In this document: positions 38,498 to 49,389 of the stretch, one piece after another
How positions within the stretch are numbered: position 1 is the first letter of the stretch
Layout: every line of letters starts with the position of its first letter
Source of the DNA: Gentiana macrophylla
Taxonomy: Eukaryota; Streptophyta; Magnoliopsida; Gentianales; Gentianaceae
DNA length: 64,000 nt
Assembly: GCA_026214975.1 (NCBI GenBank)
Contig: CM047809.1
Location: 30,167,977-30,231,976 of the forward strand
Direction of reading: 5' to 3'
Notes under the pieces: generated by a model
The model's database searches: none
What the model was told of the DNA's origin: nothing
The model's input: the letters and a program-made list of their open reading frames with translations, nothing else
Position numbers and translations under genes: made by a program

Positions 38498-39479
38498 CTC
38501 CCGTTTCGGATACACCGGAGTTAGGAACCATCATTATTTTCAGTATTAATGTATCATTAGGAACCGTTATTTTCTTAGTATCATCCAAACATATTGATAG
38601 TAAATATTATAAAAATTATCGAATTTTAATAGGTTTTATACCGGTTATTGTAACCAGAGTTTTGTTTCAGGTTTACACTTGGTATTATTGGTGTTTATTG
38701 TAAGATTATAGGTTGAACAATCCCTGAAAAGTGATATGTGGTGATCTCATCTATTGATGGCTAGAAGAGTATGCCGAAAGCTTACGAGTCGAACACATCA
38801 TTTGTCATTAGCGCTTCTACCGTAACTTAACTTCAAACGACATTTGACCCATCTTAAAGCATTTTTTGAGAGGACTTCTTCATGGAATTTTTTGATTGGG
38901 GAGCGATCTTTTCATTTCATCTTGAATCACTTGAATCGGAGGCCTACAACTTAAGATATCTTTAAATTATTGAAGTGCCGTGAAAGGTGGCATGTGTCAC
39001 TGTCAGGGCCTTTAGTGGCGAATGATGTCAAAGATATCTCTTGTGGCATATCTTGTTAGAGTAAAGGTGGCATTCGCCACCCTTTTGGTGGCGCTCGCTA
39101 CAGTGCATCAAACCCTTTTTAACAGCTTATTTCTCTCATTTTGAGCGATTTTTATCTTTTCATTATCCATCCCCGCCTTATCCAACTTGAAGACGCCTAT
39201 AGGAGCTCAATTCCTGGAGATCGTTTAGCCATAATTTCTTGTTGTAATCCTTGAAGGAATCATTACTTAGATCCTTTGAGGGCTATTTTGGGGAGAATAT
39301 TTATCTCTTTTGATGTAAACTACTCCATTAAAGAAGCACTTGACGTTTATCATTTATCTTCTTTTAAGTTCTTGCAATCTGAAGCCATGTTGGCTAACTC
39401 ACTGTTTGACCGGTAAAAAGGAACATAGAACCTCTTGATTCATGTAAACAAGAGGGGATGAAAGTATTATGTTACTTTA
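38498..39479 (+). repeat. Old LTR-like unit, second partial copy
   Basis: No gene. 38600-38710 resembles 944-1060. 38990-39130 has 'ggcattcgccacc' and 'ggtggcgctcgctac' words like 1141-1334. 39290-39400 loosely resembles 37350-37400. It is cut by the truncated Copia element 3. Confidence 0.45.
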
Positions 39480-39930
39480 TTGACTAGAGCACCAAATATT
39501 GTAATGATTAAATGCTGAAAAGTGAAGATAAGGCTCGTTATGCCTTGAGGGTTATCATAATGAAGGTGAAAATAAACATAGCAAATGGATGAGATGTATC
39601 TGTAGTGATTGTGGTGGTGGGTATAATGTATTGTTTCATGAGTCTTGCTAAGGGCCCGGTATCATTCCTAAAAAAACTACACCATGCATACCTCAGTCAA
39701 GTGGTGTTGCTGCGTGCAAGAACCGAACTCATTAAGAGTTGATGAATGTTATGTTGATAAGTTCGGGTTTGCCTCATAACTTGTGGGGGGAAGCTGTCCT
39801 CTCAGCAAAATTCATCCCGAAAAAGATCCCTTCAAAGAATAAGGATGACACCCCGTATGAGTCGTGGAAAGGACAAAGTCCAGCTACAAATTCTTGGAAA
39901 TGTGAGGGTGTTTGGACAAGGTAGAAGTAC
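39480..39930 (+). pseudogene. Copia integrase remnant
   Basis: 39660-39740 reads KKTTPCIPQSSGVAACKNRT, the region around the catalytic glutamate of the DDE triad. The glutamate site (usually AERKNRT) reads ACKNRT here, so the key residue is lost or shifted. 39739-39924 continues with SSGLPHNLWGEAVLSA and DDTPYESWKGQSP, the conserved end of Copia integrase. Confidence 0.8.
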
Positions 39931-40179
39931 CTGAACCAAAGAAACTGGAGATAAGACCTAAAACTATTGATAGTATATTCATTGGATATACTCTCAAGAG
40001 TAGTGCCTATTGGTTTTTGTTGCGTAAAACCGACATCTATGATGTACATGATGGTGTCATCATTCAATGATGTGTTTTTTGAAGATCTCTTTCCGTATAA
40101 GGTTACAGATAAATAAGAAGGTAGCATGAGTAAGCGGACATATGAGTCTGAAGAAGAGAGTGACCCTCAAGAAATTGAG

Positions 40180-41038
40180 GAACTACATTGTATTATGAGG
40201 GCTAGGACTTCCACGTCCCAGGACATATGATGAGGCAATGTCAACTCCAAAATATTCTTTCTGGAAAGAGGCTATAAATAGTGAAATAGAGTCCATCATA
40301 CAAAACCGCACTTGAGAGTTGGTTGGTCTTCCACCAGGAAATAAACCTCTCGGGTTCAAGTGGATCTTCAAGAGGAAGTTAAAGGTTAATGGATTTATTG
40401 ATAATCGTAAGGCATTGTTGGTAGCTTGAGAGTGTCAACAGAAAGAAGGCCTTGACTTCTTACTCACCAGTTACGAGAATTACTTATATAAGGGTTCTCA
40501 TCGCTATAGTTGGAGTCTACAACCTAAAAATCCATCAAATGGATGTAAGAATCGCCTTTTTGAATAGTGAGTGAAAAGAAGAGATGTACTTGAAACAACC
40601 TGAGTGGTTTGTTGTTCCAGGGCAAGAGAGTAAGGTGAGTAGACTCGTTAAGTCTTTAAGGCTTAAACAAGCACCAAATCAGCGGCATGTCAGGTTTGAC
40701 AATGTTATGTTGTCAAATGGATTTAATGTTAACGAGTGTGATAAACGTGTCTACATTAAGAACACATCAAATGCATATGTGATAGTATGTCTATATATGG
40801 ATGGCATGCTGATAATGGGAAGTACTCATGTTATCATCATGAATACTAAGAAATATTGACAAGAAACTTCGATATGAAGGACTTGAGAGTTGCAGATGTG
40901 ATACTGGGGATTAAGATATCTAAAATACCTAATGGACTTGTGTTTTTACAAACTCATTATATTGAGTTTGTCATGAAATATTCAATGTCTTTGATGAAAG
41001 TCCAGATAGAACTCCAGTTGACCTATGTATGCACTTAG
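40180..41038 (+). pseudogene. Copia reverse transcriptase remnant
   Basis: Consecutive RT blocks in alternating frames: FWKEAINSEIES (near 40260), KPLGFKWIFKRKLKV (40345-40390), IHQMDV (40530), then the frame 40584-40859 with KSLRLKQAPNQRHVRFDNVM and VCLYMDGMLIMGS. The catalytic YxDD box reads YMDG, so the second aspartate is lost. 40856-41038 continues with FDMKDLRVADVILGIKIS. The 'YGLKQAP' block is altered to RLKQAP. Confidence 0.88.
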
Positions 41039-41696
41039 CCAAGAATATAGGTGAACCAGTGGACCAATTGACATATTCTCAAGCGATTGGAAGTCTGATG
41101 TACATAACCAACTGTACACGACCATACTTAGCATGTGTAGTGAATAAAATGAGTAGGTTCACGAGTAATCCAGACAATAATCATTGAAAAGCCTTAAATA
41201 GGTTGTTAAGGTACATGAAGTACACTATGAGTCTGGGATTACGATATGCATGATATGCAACAGTATTAGAAGGATACTGTGATTCTAACTGGATATCAGA
41301 TACGGAAGATACGAAGTCCACTAGTGGATACCTATTCAGGATTTGTGGTGCTGCTGTGTACTGGAAGTCTATAAGACAAACTTGCATAGATCATTCCTTA
41401 ATGGAAGATGAGTTTATAGCATTGGATAAGGCTGGAGAAGAAGCTGTATGGCTTTGGATTTCCTTAAGGACATTCCATGTTTGCCTAAGCCAGTGGCTGC
41501 TATCAGCATACACTGCGATAGTCAGTCGGTTATAGGATGGGCACATAGTAGAATGTATGATGGTAAGTCTCGACACATACGCCATAAACATGATACCTTT
41601 AAACAATTGATCTTTAATGGTGTGATTTCCATCAGTTATGTACAATCGAATGAGAATCTTGCGGATCTGCTTACAAAAGATTTAGCTAGAAATTAG
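41039..41696 (+). pseudogene. Copia RNase H remnant
   Basis: 41090-41130 reads SQAIGSLMYITNCTRP. Later blocks are [21 protein letters not shown] (near 41275, split by a stop upstream), [10 protein letters not shown] (41425) and, in another frame, [19 protein letters not shown] and NLADLLTKDL (41530-41690). Order and spacing fit Copia RNase H. At least one stop and one frameshift are present. Confidence 0.85.
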
Positions 41697-42305
41697 ATGT
41701 CAATATTGACAACCGAAATGGGACGTAAGCCTAGTATGCATGTTTCCTTGTAATGGAAACCCAACCATGTTGACTAGAGATCCCAAGATCATGGTTCAAA
41801 AGGGATAACTAAGTTATAAGGAATAGTCTATCACTTACCCATTCTGTTTGAATAAAAGGGCTATCTGCAGAGGGTGTGAGGTTAAGCACATATTTTAATG
41901 ATTCCTATATCTTGATATTCAAGTGGGGTAGGGCATAATACTCTTGATAGGAGGTCTCCTATGTAAGTGCGAAGTGGGGCCGCTTTTATGAGAATTTTCA
42001 GGCTATTCTTTAAAGCACTTTTGGAAACCAAGTGTTGTCCAGGGCCGAGATGGACACAACCATGAGAACCAAAAGGTGCTTGGGGAAATATTGTGTGAAT
42101 AATGTTGTCTTGGTTCACTCTAAATACTGAACAGTTTAAGACCTAGTTACTGATTAGCCGAGTAAATTCGATAGTACTTCAGTAAGGCAGGTTCAAGCCC
42201 TGAAGCTACATCTTCTAATGTAATATTTTTCTTTCTGACTCATCTTCAGAGTCTGCATTTGCATTTGCATTTGAATTTGCATTAATTTTCATTCATGTGG
42301 AGGAT
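41697..42305 (+). other. 3' untranslated region and polypurine tract of Copia element 3
   Basis: Non-coding 600 bp with 'ggaaacccaaccatgttgac' typical of this Copia type after RNase H. A short CATTTG repeat occurs at 42257-42290. GTGGAGGAT at 42297-42305 directly precedes the LTR and is the polypurine tract. Confidence 0.65.
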
Positions 42306-43457
42306 TGTTGGAGATATAAGCCATATCCCATGAAATAAGGGATTAAAACATGTGTTGAAACAGTCAACTTTAGCGCAAATTTCAAATATGCTCATGTGTG
42401 ATTCACCGGGATCTAAATACATCTAAAAATACTACTCACGGAGTAGATGAGGTTTGGTTTTGGAATCACTCGATTCGGATATCGAGTGAATGAGAAAATA
42501 ATTCCTAAAGTTGGTTGAAAGGGTTGTAGGAGAAGGGAGTTGAAGGGGGAACCACACTCCATTCTCCCACATTGGAAACTTGAGTGTTGGGAACCCAAGT
42601 AGTAAGAGCTTGAGTGTCTTGTATGTATGTTCCCCAAAGGGCAAAACACTTTTGTGTAGGAGGGAGGACTTAGAAAATTCCACACGCGCGCCGCCGCTGT
42701 CTGTCCGGGTCGGTTTTGGTGTTGCTAGTAATTTTTTGGACAAAATTTCTTTAGGAAATTAACCAAAATTCATTTTTGGCATGTGATTGTGTCATCCGAC
42801 CAATTAGAATTCAAGAATTTATATGATTGAGTCATCCGACAAATCAGAATTCAGGCGATGCGTCATCTGGCCAATTATAACCGAGATGTGAGTCGGCTAA
42901 GAGTGTAAGGTGTGTGACTTTTCCAAGGGGTAAAGTCATCCGACTTTGATGATGTGAAATTTGAGTATTGACTCCTCCTTTCCACTATATAAAGAACCTC
43001 ATGGATGAAGGTTTAAGCATCGAATTTTCTCTTCTGTCTTCCACTACAAAGAGTCTCTCATATAGATCTAGTTCTTGAGTCGATGAGAAGTCGGAGCACT
43101 CTGTAAGTTCGCCGGAGCTCGGATTTTTAAAGTGCCTCTAAATCCGAAACGTGAAGCCGTTGTATCTTGGAAGACAGTTGCTACTAACGTGGGCACCATG
43201 CCGGAGCAATTTATTTTGAGGAACGAGTATGTGTTCACCTCGGTTTGATCTCTTGTCCTTTATTTTATTCATGGCTCTTTTATTTTTCATTGTTCGAGTC
43301 TGATTTGTACGGCAATAGTTATTTTGTAAGATTTAGTTAATAAAACGAGTTTTTCTTTTCGTGTTATTCATTTTAAGTTATTATTTTTCCATAATTACTT
43401 CCGTTAATTACGGATCCGTTTCGTAACTCACTCCACATACGATACACTTTCCTAACA
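42306..43457 (+). repeat. 3' LTR of Copia element 3
   Basis: 1152 bp, TGTTGGAGATATAAGCC to TTTCCTAACA. A TATATAAA box lies at 42986-42993. Both antisense frames at 42413-42743 lie within it and are not genes. Confidence 0.85.
42986..42993 (+). promoter_or_regulatory. TATA box in Copia element 3 LTR
   Basis: TATATAAA, about 310 bp into the second half of the LTR and followed by 'gaacctcatggatgaagg'. It points rightward toward the CACTA element with captured exons. Confidence 0.45.
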
Positions 43458-43680
43458 CAAATTGGATACTTTGGGAAGGTAAAATTTGGTGTATCAACGG
43501 ATTGATAACCTTATTTGTCAAAAAGAATGAGTATGTCTTTTAATTATTCCAATTGAATTGCCCTCGTGAATCTTGTTCGTAATAATAGACAAAGAATAAG
43601 AAAACTCCGATGTATTTGTTACGGAATGAAGAAGAAGAAGAACTGGGAGGTTACAACTTTTTCGATATGTAAGGAGAATT

Positions 43681-43693
43681 CACTACAAAAAAA
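43681..43693 (+). repeat. Left terminal inverted repeat of the Pack-CACTA
   Basis: CACTACAAAAAAA, identical in reverse complement to 54184-54196. Confidence 0.88.
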
Positions 43694-44304
43694 TAATCCT
43701 GTTGTGACGAACTTCTAGTGACAATTGATAAAATTATCACAAATATTATTTCTTGTGACAATAACATTGCTTGTCACAAGAAACTGCATTGATCAGTGAC
43801 AAAACATGAACATTGTTACCAATATTCGTTAGTTTGTCACCAAAAAAAAAGATTTCAGCATAATAATATATGTCATGTTTTAGCACAAGGCTTTAGTGAC
43901 AACATCTTTTGTATTAAAAAAAAGGTTAAAGGTTGTAAATGACTGTTTTTTTTTATCTAAAATGAGAAAAAATGACAAGAAAAAAAGGTAGTGGTTGAAA
44001 ATGACAAAAACGCGCATTTTACTACATGTGTTACTACATGTTGCTACAACCACATGTAGTAACAAACGCGTTTTTGTCATTCTCAACCATTTTTTTTTCT
44101 TGTCTTTTTTTCCCATTTTGTATCTTATTTTGTCCTTCTGTCCTCTGACCCCTAAAAAAATAATGTTCTTATTTTTTTTTCACCGGGCTTTGGTGACAAA
44201 ACCTTGTCATATAAGCACGTGCAATAAAGAAGCGGTATCCGAAAAATAGAAAAGACGCGCGATTTCTCACAGGTGAAAATGGAAACTCAATTGATGCTCT
44301 CGTT

Positions 44305-44418
44305 GAGTTTAAACTCATCCTAGTGGTAAGCCACTAGGGCTTACCCTGGCCTCCAGTGGGAGGTCCAGGGTTCGATCCCCTCCCCCTTCCTTTCCTTTCG
44401 TTTCCGGTAAAAAAAAAA
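44305..44418 (+). mobile_element. tRNA-derived SINE
   Basis: About 114 bp with RNA polymerase III promoter boxes: an A-box-like TAGTGGTAAGCC at 44321-44332 and a B box GGTTCGATCCC at 44369-44379. A short A tail ends it (44409-44418). Flanks TTGATGCTCTCGTT (44291-44304) and TCGATGCTCTCTTT (44419-44432) are a target duplication with two mismatches. It sits inside the CACTA element's captured region, before the cyclase exon. It is not a tRNA gene: no acceptor stem pairs. Confidence 0.85.
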
Positions 44419-44656
44419 TCGATGCTCTCTTTCTAACCCTAGACCGCCACCGCAGATCGCTTCCTTCCTTCCACAGTGAGTAGCCGTCGACGGATTTCCT
44501 CCTTTCACGATCGAGCCACCGCTGACCGATTTCCTCACTTCCAGATCGAGATTCTCCTCCCATACTCACCTCTTGAGCTATGGTGCATTTTCATTTCGAT
44601 TTTTCGGAATTTGGACGATAATATTTTTTCAGTTGAATTTTTGAAGAGCGGGGAGG

Positions 44657-44853
44657 ATGTGGAATCTTAAGATCGCCGATACAAGAAGTACGTTGCTGAG
44701 AAGGTTGAACGGTCATCTAGGCAGGGAAGAGTCGGAGTATGACCCGAATCTCGGGTCGCCAAAAGATATAGCCAAAATCGAGAAGGCTAGAGAGGATTTC
44801 TGCATCAATCGATTCGAGAAGAAGCATAACTGTGATCTGCTCATGGCATTCAG
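44657..44853 (+). pseudogene. Captured exon 1 of an oxidosqualene cyclase (triterpene synthase)
   Basis: The frame starts MWNLKIAD, the typical start of plant lupeol/beta-amyrin/cycloartenol synthases (MWKLKIA). It continues with EYDPNLGSPKDIAKIEKARE and a NRFEKKHNCDLLMAF block, matching the end of exon 1. A GT donor follows directly at 44854. Upstream, 44420-44656 looks like the 5' leader of the same gene. The usual QTWEFDP / VWEFDP block reads ESEYDP, and FDP-proximal tryptophan is lost. The remaining exons, with the DCTAE catalytic motif, are absent, so this cannot make an enzyme. OSCs close 2,3-oxidosqualene into triterpenes or sterols. Confidence 0.82.
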
Positions 44854-46488
44854 GTTCAAGCATCTATTTATAAACTTTGGAATTTTTTCCCCCTTTTTAT
44901 TATTATTTGGATATGAATGGGCAAATGTTTTCTGTTGATCTCAAGTTCTTATTTAAATTTTTTGATGTTCTAAATAATTTTTTTCAACTGATGAGGTATT
45001 TTAGGATTTATTTATGTTTCAGCTGCTTTCATAGCTACATGAGCCTGGAATTTTGATTTGCTTTCCCTGGGTGGTAGGGAGGGGGTTGGAGAAGCTAAAG
45101 TATATTCAACTATAGGTTTTGGTAGGACTACTAATCTGATTCAAATCAACAATTTTTGTCTCTTGTTTGTTTCTCTTCATCTACAAAAGGATTTGGTGTA
45201 TGCTTTCTAGAATCTCTACTTAATGTTTTTGTTGTCTTTTGCTTTTCTTGTATGCATGTACACTCAAGAGTTCCATGATTAGAGTGAAGGAAATATTAAA
45301 TAGTGATAATGATTACCATGCTTCCTGTGAAAAATGTCTTCATATTTACATCAAAAAAATTATTACAATAAAAGAGTTGTATGGTCTAGAATGGAGTTTA
45401 TCTTTTTTTTCTAAGCCCTTTCAAGAGTGGTTCCTTTTCTGGCTATTACTTAGTACTTTTGGATGTCTTTTTTCTATCATTTACTGTTACTAATTCATGG
45501 CTTGTCTTGCACATGGAAATGTATGTAACTTTAGTCATCATATGATAGAAGCAGATTTTCTGATTTGTAATATCCGTTTCAAATTTATGGATAATGTTGC
45601 CTATTATGCCATGTGATTGTCTTAGCTAATTTGTCGATAATGTTACGTATTATGCCATGTGTTGTGAGATTTTTTTCTTTTAGCCAACTCTTTGTTATTT
45701 GTGTATGATCATCAAGCTAGTAATCTTAATTTTTGGATCAGAACTTTTGACATATGTCCCTGCTGCACTGTTTTGATAATAAATCACATTGCAGTAGCTA
45801 ATTACATAACTAACGTGTGAAGATTCACAAAGAACAGGTAAGAGACTTGCTAGTGTATCATCTGGAAGGAGGCTACAAATGGGCTTGTGGGGAAACTAAC
45901 AGCCCCAGGTAGACCGCCAATTCAAATTCGTGAAACATCATACGGTGTTATCACCGTAGCAGGACCCACTGAGCATAGCAATGGAACTTCTTGGATCAAG
46001 GGTTACTGAGCAGGGCTTTTGGAAGTACAAACATGAGCAGTCAGTCCAGGTTGTCCATGTTGAAAGTACAAACATTAGCAAGAACAGGTAATACTTGCTA
46101 TCTGCCTGCTTGGCCTCAGTTGGTCTGCCTAGGTCAGTTTATAAAGTCTGATATGTTGTCATGTTTGCTGCATGCTGTCTTGGTTTGACTCTGCAACCTG
46201 AATCTGTGTTATACTATTGGCTGTTCTTATATGCTTAAGTTTATGCATCACATTTTACTTTAGTTTGCCTGCTAAGCTTTTTTATTTTGTGCAGCTATGA
46301 TCTGCTTCAGTTCAGCTTTAATGGGCTGGTCTAATTGCCAATATGACTACATGAACAATATGCCTACTAACCACAGCTCAGAAAATTGCGGAATTCGGTA
46401 TATTTCTGACTCGGACATTCCTTCTTAAATAAAGTAAGGTACATAGCTTCTGCTTCTTTTTGGTCCTTTTTCTTGTTTTATGCTTTAG
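44854..46488 (+). other. Captured introns and unassigned sequence
   Basis: T-rich, intron-like DNA after the cyclase exon. 45870-46000 contains a coding-like stretch (RPPIQIRETSYGVITVAGP) that I cannot assign. Scattered TGTGATTGTC/ATGCCATGTG words near 45605 and 45650 are a small local duplication. Confidence 0.4.
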
Positions 46489-46734
46489 AAAACAAAGTCA
46501 CTCGAGGAAACAAGAGTGTCTTTGCAGCTTTGGCTTCCTAGAGAGGAGTGGGATCCAATTAATCCATTACTGGTAAGACATTGTTGAAAATACTTGGATG
46601 ATTAATCCAGCTAATACTTGATGATTATCTCCCCATATTGTTGACAATGCTTGGATGATTATCTTCTTCTTTACTTATTGGCATGCTTTTTTTGGACAGG
46701 TTGATTTTGGGAAATCTGAAAACATGATGACACT
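46489..46734 (+). pseudogene. Captured exons of an endonuclease III homologue (NTH1-like)
   Basis: Exon 46489-46572 follows an AG acceptor and ends at a GT donor. It encodes [16 protein letters not shown], then [12 protein letters not shown], the segment just before the iron-sulfur cluster loop of plant NTH1 DNA glycosylase ('WLPKEEW..INPLLVGFGQ'). A second exon (46700-46734) between AG and GT starts VDFGKSEN where the family has VGFGQT and then cysteines; it has degenerated. NTH1 removes oxidised pyrimidines from DNA in plastids and nucleus. Only this C-terminal piece is present. Assignment is from recalled family sequence. Confidence 0.72.
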
Positions 46735-47258
46735 GTAAGTTTATGTAATTATCAACTCCTCAGTTTCTTTATCATTTTGCATTCAAGCATTTTATACAAT
46801 TCATGTCTAACTCTAGATCTTCTATCATTCTTTTTCAGATATCTGGGCTGATGCAAGCTATTCTATACATTTTGATAATGGTCTCAGCTAAGAACCCTGT
46901 ATTCAGGTAAAGCTACTTTTTTTCTTTTAACTAATACTCTTTATAATAATTTCCTTCTATTTGACGTCTCTTGTGTTTGCAGGACTTCTACTTTGATCAG
47001 GTGGAGGATAATCAAAAATAACATCTCATGACTACTTAGATATAGCTCCAATTCAAGGTGGTGGTAAAGTTGTTGATGCCAAAAACTCCAATATTTGGTT
47101 ATTTTAAGATTTCCTTAAATGATTATGTGTTTATTAATTCTGAAGAAGAAAAAGTCATGTGACTTGTATGGATGATACGATACGATCTGCTGTTAGTATG
47201 AAAAAAAGATTAATAGAATGGTTGATCACTTCTCCATGGTGGTTTTAGATTCTCAGCG

Positions 47259-47423
47259 ATGGCTTCAAAACAGGGTGCTTCTCAAGAACATGACATAGCA
47301 GAACTAACTCCACCAAATACAAGTCCAAATACAAACGTAAACGATCTGAATGCAAGAGAACTGGTTCCGATTCTTTTCTATAATAAACCATTAAACCCAA
47401 ATGTAGTCACAGACAAAGAGTAG
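47259..47423 (+). CDS. Small open frame of unknown origin (54 aa)
   Basis: ATG GCT start with MASKQGASQEHDIAELTPPN, then an NDLNARELVPILFYNKPLN stretch and a TAG. Composition looks like real protein rather than random AT-rich sequence. It follows a possible AG acceptor at 47248-47249. I do not recognise it. It could be a captured exon or a fragment of a transposon protein. Confidence 0.3.
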   Translation: MASKQGASQEHDIAELTPPNTSPNTNVNDLNARELVPILFYNKPLNPNVVTDKE

Positions 47424-47565
47424 GTACAAAGCAATATTCATGAGCTAGTTTTCACAAGTAAAGTATCGAAACAGATGTGTTTGATTGTAGACAAAACAAA
47501 CAGAAATGATGAAGACGCTAGTGGTACAATAAGAGTATCTATTAAAATGTAAAGAGATAGCTTAC

Positions 47566-47984
47566 TCAAGAAATTTTGCCGTTTCTTGGCGTGAACTGAT
47601 CTCTGCAATAACAGAATTTGAACAAAAACATGGTCAGCGTATAACTCAACAACCCAAATAATTTCAACAAATAAGGTACACGGAATAAACATGCTTGTAT
47701 TGTTACACCAAAAGTGCAATCAAAATGAGGACTTTCTCCTTCAGCTCCAAGTCCAACTAAAAAGAAAGTGAGGTCTGACTAAAAATGCGTTTGATTATAC
47801 GAGAGGCTGGAAGCTTCTGGAAACAGCAGCAAACTACCTTTCATCTGGAGGGAAAAACTGCAGGGGCAAGTTCTGGTCCAATTATAACAATACTAGCATT
47901 GGTTAGACGACCAACACCTTGTTGCAGGTCAACCAATCCTCATTCTTCAGAAAAAAGAATGTCCATAGCAAGTGCAAGTGTTGC
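47566..47984 (-). pseudogene. Captured two exons of a HEAT-repeat gene (SWEETIE/HEATR5-like, tentative)
   Basis: Minus strand. Exon 47838-47984 lies between AG and GT and reads ATLALAMDILFSEE, a TGA, then GLVDLQQGVGRLTNASIVII and GPELAP, ending near a second TGA. Exon 47566-47602, also between AG and GT, reads EISSRQETAKFLE. Order and wording resemble the large plant HEAT-repeat protein SWEETIE ('LQQGVGRL.NA....GPELAPGS', then 'EISSWQETA.LLE'), as I recall it. Two in-frame stops make it dead. The identity needs a search; the exon structure is visible. Confidence 0.5.
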
Positions 47985-49389
47985 CTAGAAATCATGAAGA
48001 GAAAGTAAATAGTAGTATCAACAAATTACCAAAATAGACTAAGGGTCCCAATTGCAAAGGCAAAATAGGAATCCAATGATATAAATCTCCTGGCATGCTG
48101 CCTACAAGATCAACCATCAAAAAAGTAATTGCATGTATAAAATAATGCTAGCTAAAGTTCTTCATATTTGACCTTGCTGCATTTCATCGCATCAATTTAC
48201 CGAACAAGAATATCATGCAACCTTGTTAAGTAAGAAATGTGTACATGGTTGAATAAAGAGAGACAAGAAACTTTTTCACCAAAAGAAATTCCCTGCTACA
48301 TGTTTGAAAATGAAGTGCTTAACACTATTAGGCTGTGTGTATCAAAATGGAGAAACGTGGTGAAGAGAAAACTCAATTAGAGCATTGTTGTTCATTTCTG
48401 CTTTGATTTCAATAATTTTGAAAGCTAAAGAGCTTTTGTAAATTTGTGTTTTTCATTATATCTCTAATCAGATTGTAAAGCTTTGTTCCTAAATAAAATT
48501 CTTCGTTGATTTACACACACACACTCAAATCACAATTTCAGATACCTGGACATGTGATACATAAGACAAACCATCAACTTCAATAGTCAAAATAAGTCCA
48601 TACAACGACCAAATCTACAGATATGTGTGGAACTCTTAGCCAGGGAAGAGATAGAGTTCACCGTTGCAAGCACCAAACTTGACAAGGTCATCCCTCCCGC
48701 ACTGTAGTAAGATTGACATGTAAGGCCGTTAAAGAATTTTAGAAAAGAGCAACCACCAGCCAAAACATGATCGCATAAAGAATAACATGTCAAGAATGTA
48801 CTCAAAGTATCATCAACCTAAGGGAGGTTTTTCTTTACCCACCAGCCAAGACATGATTGCATTGATTTCATTGTCTGAACCTAAGATCATCAGTAGCAGG
48901 TTGATAGACTTCACCAGTAAGGTGACCCTCCAGTAAGGGTTGGGGCAGTGAGTCCAGGTCTGTATAAAGTAGTGGAAGGCTGTGGAGCATGTTACAAAGT
49001 CAAGTGTTTGGACAAGTCCATTTGTTCAAGAAGGGATGTTACTGTCATTATTACTCGACGAATATTATATCAGCATAAGCTAGGAAGTAAAAGATCCTAG
49101 ACAGTAGCCATGAGAATGAAGGCACCCGTGCCATCTTCTTCATGATGCAGGTGATTGGAGTAGCATCCTACTAACATTTATCTATTGTAGTTAAGGAATA
49201 CTAATTTGACTGCATACTTCACTCATGCCAGCTTAAATTTAACTTTTTGTGGAGATATTATGTATATAGTATTCACATTTTCACACACATCATTACTCTA
49301 TGATAATATTTGATAAAGAATTACTAAATATGATTATGTTATTGCAGGTGCAAACATACACCAGAAGGTAAAGATGGAAGATGACTCAC
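47985..49389 (-). other. Unassigned captured sequence between SWEETIE-like and Aurora exons
   Basis: 1.4 kb with no exon I can name. Later Aurora exons (catalytic HRD and DFG motifs) would be expected here on the minus strand but are not found, so the kinase copy stops after its third exon. The minus frame at 48587-48805 has no known motif. Confidence 0.45.

Larger units (their letters stand above)
39480..43457 (+). mobile_element. Copia retrotransposon 3, 5'-truncated
   Basis: Begins inside integrase and runs through RT, RNase H and the 3' untranslated region to a complete 3' LTR (42306-43457). No 5' LTR, primer site or gag is seen to the left. Every domain has stops and frameshifts. The RNase H block near 41470 ([18 protein letters not shown]) differs clearly from that of Copia element 2, so it is a different lineage. 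Confidence 0.85.

Noticed and set aside
42413..42743. Two ~100-codon antisense frames
   Set aside because: They lie fully inside the Copia element 3 LTR and match no protein.
44315..44569. Minus-strand frames and a possible tRNA gene
   Set aside because: The region is a SINE: it has pol III boxes, an A tail and a target duplication but no pairing acceptor stem.
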